A stretch of DNA of 23,258 bases from Reclinomonas americana ATCC 50394 (Eukaryota > Jakobida > Jakobea > Jakobida). Positions 8,815 to 18,759 of this stretch are shown here, piece after piece. The stretch spans positions 1 through 23,258 of the forward strand of contig PS015490.1 of NCBI GenBank assembly GCA_048213135.1, given 5' to 3'. A model generated the notes under the pieces. The model was not told the DNA's origin, ran no database searches, and saw only the letters and a list, made by a program, of their open reading frames with translations. Position numbers and translations under genes: made by a program. Position 1 is the stretch's first letter, and every line of letters starts with the position of its first letter.

Positions 8815-11681
8815 ATGTTGTTCGACGAGTATGGTGGGTGCCGCTTGTCTTGCGTTAGATCGTGCACGTGGCGAGTGAGTCAGTGAGAGTCAGTGTGTAT
8901 GTGTAAGAGAGGCAAAAGGTGACAGGGGTGTTTCTGGGAGTTGTCGCGCGCGTGACATGTCCACACTGCGCAACTCTCTCTCTCTCTGTCTTGTGCGTGA
9001 ATGCATGAGTGTCAGTGCAGTGTGTGTGCATGCGGGGATACCCACTCATACGCACACACACGACGAGGAGAGGAGGAGGAGGAGAGAGAGAGGAAGGAGA
9101 TCTCACACACGCGCGTGTTTGCGCGCGCTCACTCTGCCCACTCTTGCCCCCGTGTGCACTCTTGCCAGTGAGACAGCAACTCACTTGTGCACTCCTTGTG
9201 TGTTGCATGGTGAACACGCGAGAGAAGTGGGCGAGTTGTCGCGCGTGTGTGTGTGTTTGCGCATTTCCTCACTCGCCTCTCTCACGCACTCGCAGGCCGC
9301 CCCTTCATCATTCTGCGCGAGCAGGGTCAAAAGAAGCGCCTTCGAGGCATCGATGCCATGAAGGTGCGACAGGAAAGAAACACACAAGAGCATTTTGCAG
9401 TTGTCGCTCACTCACTCTCTCTCGTTCTCTTGCTCACTCACAGGCCAACATCCACGCTGCCACCACGCTGACCAATGTGATGGTGAGTGTTGCTCTGTTG
9501 ATTGCTCTTTGTGCGCACAGTGGTCTCATACGTGTGTTTCCCAATCACAGCGCACTTCTCTTGGCCCCAAGGGTCGGTCCACATCTCAACTCCTTCGCGT
9601 CTGTGTTTCGCGTCGTCGACTCATGCGTGCTGTGTATATGTGTGTTACAGGCATGGACAAGATGCTCATCAGCGGCGACGGCGATGTGACTGTCACCAAT
9701 GACGGTGCCACCATTCTGAAGGAGATGCACGTCGAGGTGAGCGCCGCGCCCCCTTTCTTCATCTTCGTGTCTCGCCTTGTCGTCTCCTCACCGCGTGCTT
9801 GTTGCGTCGCAGAACGAGATTGCCCGACTGTTGGTGGAGCTGTCGGCCAGCCAGGATATGGAGATTGGGTGCGTGTTTTTCTCATTTCAAAAAGCGTGAG
9901 ACCACCTGAGAGAGAGAGAGAGAGAGTGAGTGAGAGAGTGGTACTTTGAGGAAGGAGGGGGGGAGTGAGGTCATCGTTGCAGCATCTTTCTCATCCTTTC
10001 TCTCACCTCTTCTCTCCCTCTCCTCTTCTTCTCTTCCAATCACTTCTCTCTACTCCTCTCCACCACCGTTGCTCATGCAATCTCATCGCCAGTGACGGCA
10101 CGACGGGTGTCGTTGTGTTGGCCGGTGCCTTGTTGAAGGAGGCAGAGAAGCTGCTGGATCGTGGCATTCACCCCATCCGCATTGCCGACGGTTTCCACCG
10201 CGCATCTGAGGTGGCCGTGGCGTACCTCGAGGTCTGTCATCTCTCTCCCCGCCCTCCCCTCCCCTCCCCACTCTGACTCCCTTCTCCCTCACAGAGCATC
10301 AGCGACCGCGTCGACTTCTCACAAGACCACATTGAGCCGCTGGTGGAGACGGCACGAACAACGCTCTCGTCCAAGATCGTCAACCGCTTCTCGCAGACGC
10401 TGGCCGAGATCTGCGTGAACGCCGTGCTGTCGGTGGCCGACCTGGAGCGCAAGGACGTGAACCTGGATCTCATCAAGCTGGAGGGCAAGGAGGGTGGCCG
10501 CCTGGAGGACACGCAGCTGGTCTACGGCATTGTGGTCGACAAGGACATGTCGCACCCGCAAATGCCCAAGATCATCCGCGACGCCCGCATTGCCATCCTC
10601 ACGTCGCCGTTTGAGCCGCCAAAGCCCAAGACCAAGCACCACGTGGAGATTGACTCGGTGGAGAAGTACCAGCAGCTGTACGAGACGGAGCAGGCGTACT
10701 TTGAGCAGCAGGTCAAGCTGTGCAAGGACGCCGGTGCCAATCTCGTGCTCTGCCAGTGGGGTTTCGACGATGAGGCCAACTCGCTGCTGCTGCAGCGCGA
10801 GCTGCCGGCCGTACGATGGGTCGGCGGTGTGGAGATGGAGGTGAGCGGATACGAATGGGGGTTGGGGAGGAGGAGAGGGGAGAGCACGTTTCTCACTCTT
10901 GTCTGTGTCTGTTTGCAGTTGATTGCCATCGCCACCAATGGCCGCATTGTGCCGCGCTTCTCCGAGTTGAGCCCGGAGAAGCTTGGCAAGGCTGGTCTGG
11001 TGCGCGAGATGCAGTTTGGCACCACCAAGGACCGCATGATCTTCATCGAGGAGTGTGCCAACTCCAAGGCCGTCACCATTTTCGTGCGCGGCGGCAACAA
11101 GATGCTGGTGGAGGAGGCGAAGCGCTCGATTCACGATGCGCTGTGTGTGGTGCGCAACTTGGTGCGCGACAACCGCATTGTGTACGGTGGTGGTTCCGCC
11201 GAGATTGCATGTGGTCTGGCAGTGGCAGCCGCCGCCGATCAGGTGAGCCTACAGAACGGTAGATAAGTGTCGCCGATCTCTTCTCACACACTTTTCTTTT
11301 TATCACTCCAGACATCGGCGATTGAGCAGTACGCGATGCGTGCCTTTGCCGATGCGCTCGACACGGTGCCGGTGGCGCTGGCGGAGAACAGTGGCTTGCA
11401 CGCGATCAACGCCGTGACGGAGATCAAGGCAAGGCAAATGGCGGAGAAGAACCCGCGACTTGGCATTGACTGCATGTCGACGGGTCAACCGGGTTTGTTT
11501 TTTTGCCTTTTGCTCGTGTCTTTCGCACATTCGTGACTGCTCACCGCGTGTCGGCGCAGACATGAAGCTGCAGGGTGTGTTCGAGACGCTGAAGGGCAAG
11601 CAGCAGCAGCTGCGATTGTCCACACAGGTGGTGCGCATGATCCTCAAGATCGACGACATCATCACTCCCTCGGACTACTAA
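8815..11681 (+). CDS. CCT5: T-complex protein 1 subunit epsilon (CCT5 chaperonin)
   Basis: An ATP-driven subunit of the cytosolic CCT/TRiC ring that folds actin, tubulin and other proteins. Eleven exons join in phase: 8815-8833, 9296-9363, 9444-9482, 9551-9572, 9651-9736, 9813-9868, 10093-10231, 10295-10840, 10919-11242, 11312-11492, 11560-11681, giving 533 aa against about 540 for known epsilon subunits. Group II chaperonin signatures are present: [40 protein letters not shown], and the late [16 protein letters not shown]. Epsilon-specific stretches include LFDEYGRPF at the start, [34 protein letters not shown], and a C-terminus ending in [11 protein letters not shown]. Exon 1 supplies only MLFDEYG and exon 4 is 22 bases. 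All acceptors are CAG or CCAG, and donors are mainly GTGAGY or GTGCGN. No part appears broken, so this is a functional gene. Confidence 0.97.
8834..9295 (+). other. Long first intron of CCT5 (462 bases)
   Basis: It splits the codon for Gly7. The donor is GTGGGT and the acceptor is ACTCGCAG. The sequence is a patchwork of CA, CT and GA dinucleotide runs with CGCGCG-rich pieces (8944-8955, 9111-9128). It is much longer than the other CCT5 introns (68-224 bases). Open frames inside it are low-complexity and not supported as genes. First introns often carry transcription-enhancing elements, but I cannot point to one. Confidence 0.8.
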
Positions 11682-11753
11682 GCTGACACGCGGAGCGTAT
11701 GCTGTCCACACTGTTTTGGCGTGCATGTTTTTAGAGTCTGATGTCAGTGAAAA

Positions 11754-11759
11754 AATAAA
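11754..11759 (+). terminator. AATAAA polyadenylation signal of CCT5
   Basis: A canonical AATAAA hexamer lies 73 bases after the CCT5 stop codon, inside an A-rich run. It is the only perfect AATAAA I noticed at a suitable distance behind any of the genes here. The rest of the 231-base convergent spacer up to the GTPase stop (11682-11912) is A- and CA-rich, with a CCAA tandem repeat near 11772-11787. Confidence 0.65.
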
Positions 11760-11912
11760 GAAGGGGAGTCACCAACCAACCAACCAAGCGTACATGAACA
11801 GGCGTCGCAGAGCACATACACAGACGAACAAACAAAAAATAATGGATGAAGCGCACACACAGATAACGAATGACAGAAGGATTGCGTGTCTGCGGCCTGT
11901 TGACACTGACTT

Positions 11913-12908
11913 CTAGCAGCAGCCCTTCTTCTCCGTCGGTTGCTGCACTCGGGAGAGTGAGTCTCACACATACTCGCTAGCGCAGAGCAGCAAACTCCAC
12001 ACCTGGTCTCCTCGTTTTTGTGGTCTTGCTTCGTATTGATTGCCCGAGAGTGGCCCGCTGGGCGAGCCGGCCGTGGCGCCACCAGAACTGGCGGCTGCGT
12101 CGGCGGCCTGTGAAATGCCCGCCAGCGTGTCTTGTGGCGGTGCGGCGAATTCTTCCCTGTTGATCTTCATAATCTCCTGTGCGATTCGTACCAATGCCTC
12201 CTCTGCGGGAACGGAGCGATGAGCGTAAGAATTACAGAAGATTGACATGCTTCCACTGGCCGACGCACCAACATTGAGACCGGTCTTGGCCGATGTCTTG
12301 TAGCTGCATGGAGAGGGAAAGAAAAGAAAAGAAGTGAGACGCCGTGTTTTGCTTCTTCCGTGTTCACGGCTGGCGACGCACCACGCCAAGAACCCGTTGT
12401 CGGCGGCAAACTTCTCCAGAAACTCGTCTGTGATGGCAATCTCCTCCGTCAAGTCCGACTGGCAGTCGCAAGAGAACGCGAAGAGAGATAGTGAGAGGTC
12501 AACGATGATCACGAGTAAAATAAGCGGTCACCGCGGACCTTGTTGGCCAACAGAATCATGGGAATGGGCTTCTCACTGGCCAGCGACACGTGCTGATTGA
12601 TCGAATCCCGCCACTCCAGTACTCGCTCCATGGTCGACTCCCGCGTCATGTCAAACACCACAAACGCTCCCATGGCATACCGATAGTACGCTCGCACACA
12701 CGACCCATACTTTTCATGCCCCGCCACATCCCACAACTGCAGATCCACCAAGCGATCCTCCACTCGCAGCTTCTTCAGAAAGAAGTCCACACCCTGTTGT
12801 TGCTGTGAGTGTGACGAGTGATGAGTGACGGTGGAGAGTGCTCCGACGCACAATCGTGATCTTGTATGATGACTCGAAAATGTTCTCCGTGGCGCGCTTG
12901 ATCAATGA

Positions 12909-12970
<62 letters not shown>

Positions 12971-13281
12971 CGTGCACAGTCAGCGCACACAGGGAGAGAG
13001 CGAAGTGTGTGCGTGAGAGAGTGAGGTTGTCAGTCAAACCTTGCCAACTGCAAAGTCGCCGACGACAACCACCTGTGTGCGTTGCGCCATCCCAAGTCAG
13101 TCACACATGGTCACTGCGCACAAGGATACACACAAAGCACGCGGAGTGCGTCTCCGAAGTGTGCGACCATGGCCAACACCACGCGATGTCTCTCACGCAC
13201 ACAGGTACACACACACAGGCGCAATGAACAGACCTTGAAGAAGTCCTTGTTGCGCCCATCACTAGTACCACCACGCATCAT
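11913..13281 (-). CDS. RAB32: Rab32/38/29-type small GTPase with His at the catalytic Gln position
   Basis: A membrane-trafficking GTPase of the group tied to lysosome-related organelles and mitochondria in animals. Eight exons on the - strand join in phase: 13234-13281, 13040-13072, 12852-12911, 12539-12793, 12382-12458, 12269-12303, 12003-12202, 11913-11942, giving 245 aa. Motifs: G1 GDFAVGKT (residues 21-28), switch I YKITIGVDF, G3 WDVAGHEKYG (68-77), G4 NKSD (131-134), G5 TSAK (161-164), and a C-terminal CC prenylation signal after EKKG. YYRYAMGAFVVFD and PIPMILLANKSD are typical of Rab32. The Gln that positions catalytic water is replaced by His73. In Ras-family proteins, changes at this site usually lower GTP hydrolysis. 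The tail (about 195-245) is Ala/Gly/Ser-rich. The start could be either of two adjacent ATGs. Confidence 0.93.
12913..12970. repeat. (TG)n(AG)n compound microsatellite in an intron of the Rab gene
   Basis: About 20 TG units followed by about 9 GA units lie immediately behind the exon that ends at 12911. On the gene strand this is a CT run followed by a CA run ending in the CACACAG acceptor. It sits in the 128-base intron that separates the P-loop Lys codon from the following Thr, so its length sets the distance from the acceptor to the rest of the intron. Confidence 0.93.
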
Positions 13282-13350
13282 CGTCACAACACAGCCGCAA
13301 AAACACAAACACAAACGAAAACGCGGCAATTTCAATTAACAATCACTTTG
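13282..13350. promoter_or_regulatory. 69-base divergent spacer shared by the Rab gene and the next + gene
   Basis: The two start codons point away from each other with 69 bases between them. The spacer is A-rich on the + strand (repeated ACAAACACAAA-like units, then CAATTTCAATTAACAATC). There is no TATA box. Both 5' UTRs and a bidirectional promoter must fit here unless upstream non-coding exons exist. Confidence 0.6.
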
Positions 13351-16297
13351 ATGAGCGGGGAAGCAGCGGAGAGTGTTCTCGTGCGGCCGACGCTCGTGCA
13401 ACGCGGCTCGAGCAGTGCGAGCACGGGGAATGTGCCGGCGCCGCGATTTGAGACGACGGCAGGGATGGGTTACCCGTTCCCGCCACCCTCCAACCCGTGG
13501 GATGAGTCGTTGCCGCGCGGGGCGTCGGTGCCGCCGCGAATGGCGGGAATGGGCACGCATGCGCCGCAGCAGACGTTGTTTGAGTTGGCGCAGTGGATGG
13601 CGCGCAGAGATGTGTGGGAGATGACGAGGAAGAAGAGTGGTGAGTCGACGCAACAGCAACAGCCGCAACCAGTGACACCAGCGACAACAGGTAAGCAACG
13701 TACACAGCGTGTGAGTGACACGCTGGACTGATGTGGTTCGTGTGACAGAACCGGTGAAGCCGGTGGTGCGATCGGTGGGGAAGCGAAGTGCGGCGGCGGC
13801 GGTCGATGCGCAGGTGATGGGAGTGGGCGCGGTGGGGCAGACGGTGCCGCTGGTGAAGCCGGTGTCGAGGCCGCGTGTGGCGCATGGATCGGCACGGGAG
13901 CGCGATGAGGAGTGGTTGAAGAGGGATTCTGCGTCGGTGGCGGGTGTGCGGCCGGTGGAGGTGTTGCCGCCACCACTACCGCCGCAGTCGAGACCTACGC
14001 CACCAACAGTGGCTGTGGATGCGGCGGCGGTAGCAGCGGCGGTGGTGCAGTCGCCTCCTGAGGCGTCGACGCTGACGCAGGGTGGACTGGAGGTGGTGTT
14101 GCGCGAGGACTATGAGAAGCTGCGTCGTGTGCAGCAGGAGCAGGAGCGACAGGCCAAGGCGTTGAGTGCGGCGTTGAAGCGCGAGATGCACCGATCGCAG
14201 AAGCAGGCCGATGCGTTGCGATCGGTGGCACGCACGGGTGGTGTGGTGGTGGCACCTGGGGCATCGTCGTCGGTGCGTTCGTCGGTGGCCGCGGCAGTGA
14301 CGACGATGCCTAGCGGCTTGCAATCGCCACCGGAACGCGGTCCACCGTCCGATCAGCACGCCATGATCCCCGACGAGAACGCGTTTCGTGCCGTGCTCGG
14401 CAACATGCTCCAGCAGCGCCACATGCGACATCAGCAGTCGCACCCACACGACGCTGGTGCACGGCCGCCGTTGCATCCAGCACAGTGGCGAACTGGCTTG
14501 TTGACAGTCGATTTGCGCGACTACGATCGCACTGGTGTGATTTACACGGGTGGTACGGGCAAGGAGCGACGACGTGGAGCAGGCGCAGCTGTGTCGTCGT
14601 CGCGACAACAGCACACGCCACGCGGATATCACCCAGACGACGAAGTGGAGGTGAGGGGCGCTGTTTTGTTTTTGTGCTGCTTGTCGCCATTCTCATGGTT
14701 TACGTGATGCGAACGACAACAGCACGGATCACCGCGTTCCTACCTCGAGGAACCCGAAGGACACCCCCCACAATCCGCGGCAGAGGCACGAGACGGATCG
14801 CCACTGCAGTACGCGTTCAGCACTCGGGAGTACGTGGATTTGCGGGACCACAGCCGCTTGCAGTCGACAGGCGACGTCAGCAAGGAGGGCGTGTTTGCGT
14901 TCGAGTCACACGACGTGGTGGATTGGAGGTCTCGTACTCACTGTCTCCACCGCCGATGCGTCCCCTCCTCACTTCCTTTCTGTGATCGCGTGCAGAAGGC
15001 GACCGGCGCGTGGATCAGCTGTGCTGCCGCCGTCTGCAGGTGGCCACCGGCCACCTGCGTCACTGGCTGCGACACGAGTGAGTGGCACCGGAAGTCTGCG
15101 GTCGTCGGCCACTGCGCTGGCCGAGATTGCTGCCATGGAGAGCCGTGTGCAGCCGCTGATTGCGCGTGCCGAGGTTTGCTCTTTTTTCCTGCCTTGTCAG
15201 CCACGTACTTGGCACTGATCGTCTCGTGTGCAGGAGGTGCTGCGCAGCATCAGCATCGATCCGGCAGCGCCACCGGCCAGCTCCTCTTCGTCGTCTTCCT
15301 CGTCTCCACCCGTGGAGAAGGTGTCAAAGGCCACGTCGCCAGCGGTGGTGCCGCGCTCCACCAGCAGCGTTGCGACCTCGCCCAGTTGCGCGAGGGAGAA
15401 TGTCGTGTTTTTCAATGACAACAATTTACTGAGGAATGTTGACTGCGTGCAGTCGGTTCCCGTCAACCCTCCCGTCAGCGTGCAGTGGCCAATGTCGTGG
15501 CCGCCCTCGGTGGCATGGAGTACGTGCAGTCGCCGCAGTGCATGGGTCAACTCCTCAACTCTCTCGTCGACGACTTGGTCGAGGTGTGTGTTTACATTGA
15601 AGATAAGAGTGCGTGCTCTTTGATTCACCGCACACGTGAGCAGGACACGTTGCTGGAGGTACACCGGGTGGAGACGATGAGCGCCAAGGAGGCACGCGAC
15701 CAGGACGCATTCCATCGTGTCGATGGCCTCCTCGATTTTCTCGATGCCGTGGAGCGCGCCGAGGATGCAGCGCGTGCTGACTTGGAGGCAAGACATCGAC
15801 TGGACGAGTCGCCCTCACCAAGAGGTGCAATGGACAACGACGACGACGACGACGACGGAGAGTATGATGGCAGCGACAATCCGCCGCAACTTTATGGTGG
15901 TGATGGTGGTGGTGGCAGTGGCGGTGCCGCTGGTGGTGATGGCAGTCGTGTACAGTGGGTGCCTGGTGCACGCGCGCGGCACGTGTGCGATGTACCACCT
16001 GCATTATTGCAGGCGATTCGACGACAGTTGCAAGCCTTCAACTTGTTGCGTTTCTCTGTTGTGCTCCATCTCCGGCAATCAGGTCGATGCCAACCTTTCC
16101 ACTTCGTGTGCAGGCACCTGGAGAGCACCGTCGGCACCGCCAGCGTGAAGCCGTGGGATGTAATGGACTTCCTCACCGACGAACTGCTGGAGGATTTGAT
16201 GAACGATGTGGCGGGTGAAATGGTGGATGCGTGCGACGACTATGTGCGGCAGATGGTGGATGCCGAGTTGCAGGGCGATGATGACAGCGCGTCATGA
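13351..16297 (+). CDS. Coiled-coil protein of unknown function, 830 aa
   Basis: Eight exons join in phase: 13351-13690, 13749-14650, 14723-14928, 14996-15173, 15234-15384, 15453-15583, 15644-16044, 16114-16297. Residues 1-220 are Pro/Ala/Val-rich and probably disordered. About 230-272 is a coiled coil (LREDYEKLRRVQQEQERQ region). A middle part has LRDYDRTGVIYTGGTG and YAFSTREYVDLRDHSRL. Further helices occur at about 521-555 (LAEIAAMESRVQPLIARAEE) and 638-692, then an Asp run and a Gly-rich loop. The last 50 residues form an acidic helical segment (DFLTDELLEDLMNDVAGEM, then VDACDDYVRQMVDAEL). This tail recalls C-terminal helices of centriole/cilium proteins such as Moonraker (KIAA0753), but the match is by eye and weak. 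Two inferred introns start with GTTGCG. The gene ends 63 bases from the stop of the opposing gene. Confidence 0.78.
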
Positions 16298-16360
16298 GTG
16301 AACGAAACTCCTTTCGTGATATGTGTATATTTTTCCCACTCTACGACGACGGCGCTGCGA
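16298..16360. other. 63-base convergent spacer
   Basis: The stop codons of two opposing genes are only 63 bases apart. The spacer has an AT-rich piece (ATATGTGTATATTTTTCCC) but no AATAAA on either strand. The 3' UTRs of the two genes must therefore overlap each other and probably the neighbouring coding exons as antisense. Confidence 0.6.
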
Positions 16361-18080
16361 TTACCACGTCTTGGCCTTGACGGTCAAGCTCGCCAGCCGC
16401 TGGTGCACCGAGATCACATACGCTGCCTTCTGCTCCAGAGTCCACTGAGAGTTGCGGGCGGCCATGCGAACGAGCTCGCGAACGGGATCGGTTGGGGTTG
16501 CGGCAGCCACCAGCTGAGCGAGCATGTCACGAGCAGTCGGCAGCACAGATGCCGGTGCGACTGCTGCTGCTTCGCCAGCGCCATCGGCGGTCGACACAGC
16601 CACAGAGGTGGCCGCGGCCGCAGCAGCAGCGCTCTGCTCCGCCGACTTTTTCGCGGTCTCATTCAGGCGCTGCACAAACGATGCGAATGAGCACAACCAC
16701 ACCATCAACACAGACATCGACTCCCTCAACAAAAAAAGTACCTCCAGCAACACGTTTGGCGGCGCATAGTTCGTGTCCAACTCAAACACACTGTACCGGT
16801 GGCCGGGGTAGGCACCGGGCCAGTCGCGAGCCGGATCGGTGGGTGCTCCAGAGAAATCAAAGGCGCGACGCGTGCCCACTTGCTGCTTGCGCTTGCGATC
16901 CCTGTGACGCTGCATGATGAGGATTCGCCTGGTCCCCGGTGCTCACTGGCGGCGATGCACGCAACTGTTCACGAGACTGCTTCGACTGATCACGGCGCTT
17001 GGCGAGGGGCGACGGTGCCGCGAGGGCGGCCAAAAAGGCAGCCTTGGCCGAGCTGACTGCCGACGGCACACTGCCGTCGGCTGGTGCCGCCTCAGCCTCG
17101 CGTCTCCGTCGACCACCACCCGCACCCGCCGCCGCACCTGCCGCACCGCCAGCATTGCCAGCCTGGATCGACGACAGCCACGACTGTCGACGCCTCTGCG
17201 CCTCACGATCGGCGCGCTCGGCACTCTGCTGGTGCGCACCGCCACTACCACGGAACTCAAACGACGACGACACACTGGACGACTCCCCGCCACTGCCACC
17301 GCCCCTCTTGCCCGACACCGCGGCCGCCGCCGCCGCAGCTCCAGCCGCAGCCGGCGCTCCGCCCTGCGACGACGCCTCCGCAGACGATGCCTCACGACGC
17401 CGCGGTGGACGCGGAGCACGCGGACCTGCCGACGACGCAGGCGCATCACCACCACTCGACGACGACGACGACGGTGGCGGCGGCGCACGCGGCGACATGG
17501 TGTTCCACCGACTCAACCGTCCCGCCGACGCACCAGCAGCCGCACCGGCACTGCCACCGGCACGCGCAGCCAGAGCCGCAGCCGCCGCCGCAGCCGACGC
17601 CTCCTGCTTTGACTTATCACCAGCAGCACTGGCTGATGGCGCCGATCGTGGCCTCTGCTCCCTGTCACCACTCTTCTCCCGTCGCGGCTGCTGCGGCGAG
17701 CCACTGCCACCACCGCCACCAGTGGCCGACCAGCTCGGGCGTGTCGGTGCCGCCGGTGTCTCCCATCGCTGCTGCTGTTGATGCAGTGCATCCTCTGGTG
17801 CTGGTGACTTTTGCGCCATGCGCGATCCCAGATCAATGCGCGAGCCACGCGGACGCGATGGTGCTCCTGCGGTTGGTGACGAGTTGGCCTGCTGTGTGGT
17901 GCTGGTGGGCACAGCCGCGGCCTCGCCACTGACCACCGTCTTGCTCAGTCCAAAGCCGCGCAGTGTCGACGGGCCCTCGTTCTCGCCCCCCTCCGCCGCA
18001 GCAGAAGCAGCGCAGCTGAACCACGCTGGGCGCGGCGGTGCACACAGTCGCCGAGCGACACCGCGCAGCAACAGCAGCAT
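16361..18080 (-). CDS. Low-complexity protein with possible mitochondrial presequence, about 536 aa
   Basis: Not recognised. Three exons on the - strand: about 16947-18080 (or 16966-18080), 16742-16909 (or 16742-16928), and 16361-16669. Both options give 536 aa. The N-terminus MLLLLRGVARRLCAPPRP is Arg-rich with no acidic residue, as in mitochondrial presequences. About 60-330 is Ala/Gly/Ser/Arg-rich disorder with Ser, Gly and Ala runs. The ordered part is C-terminal: GTRRAFDFSGAPTDPARDWP, then GHRYSVFELDTNYAPPNVLLE, an Ala-rich stretch, then a helical end with DPVRELVRMAARN and WTLEQKAAYVISVHQRLA, ending in KAKTW. The first intron comes out at 37 bases under either placement, shorter than any other here, so that junction needs transcript evidence. 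Long open frames on the + strand across exon 1 are GC-rich shadows. Confidence 0.68.
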
Positions 18081-18759
18081 TCACCTGAGAGAGAGAGAGC
18101 GTGCGTTGAGAGTGTGACATGTCGCACCATCTTTCACACACAAGCACATTCTCACAACACGCACACGCGCACGAATGTGTGTCATGCACACACAGGAAGA
18201 CACGAACATGCAAAGAGAGAGAGAGAGATACAGAGCGACGGTCAGCGCACCTTTTGTGTTTTTTGATAGGGACAGTTGCTTCGCGCGCGAGCAGTGTCTG
18301 TCCACTTCGATCACTGCCGCGCCACGAGTGTGAGAGAGAGTCCTAGTGCATCGAGCGATCCCCACAAGAGGTACGCGTGACACAGCCACTGGCGTACATG
18401 TGTGTGGCGAGGGGAAGGGGGCAAGGTTCCTTTTTTGGGCGAGTCATTTCTCCGCATGTCGCACTCTAGCCCCTCTCCCTCCCTCGCCGCCCTCTGTCGC
18501 ACTCTGCGCTCATCACATCGCGTGCTCTTTCTGTGTGATCGTCTCCCTCGCTACTCCGCTTGCTCTTGATGATTTGTGATCCACGCTCAATAATCACTTT
18601 TCTCTTGTTGCTCTCTCTCCCAGTCGTTGTTGCTCAATCGTGCCACGTGCAGACCACACCACACTGCTCCCGAGCGCCTTTCTCGAGTACACGGATAAGT
18701 TGTTGTCACTCGAGCAGGCGTCTCCATCCCCGCAACCCCGCCTCCTCGGACACGCAAGT
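18081..18759. other. 679-base divergent intergenic region
   Basis: This lies between the start of the - strand presequence-bearing gene and the start of the LARP4-like gene, so it should carry both promoters. It contains CA and GA runs (18080-18235), an E-box-type CACGTG at 18644-18649, and pyrimidine-rich tracts (18470-18500, 18600-18625). The stretch ending CTCTCCCAG at 18623 could be the acceptor of a 5' UTR intron of the LARP4-like gene. I see no convincing protein-coding exon or RNA gene. Confidence 0.5.

Noticed and set aside
12714-13037. Thr-His repeat frame and Cys-Val repeat frame across the TG/GA microsatellite
   Set aside because: Dinucleotide translation inside an intron of the Rab gene.
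16914-17932. Three long + strand frames (His/Pro, Arg or Ala-rich)
   Set aside because: Shadows of the GC-rich - strand exon; none has a start context, splice sites or family match.
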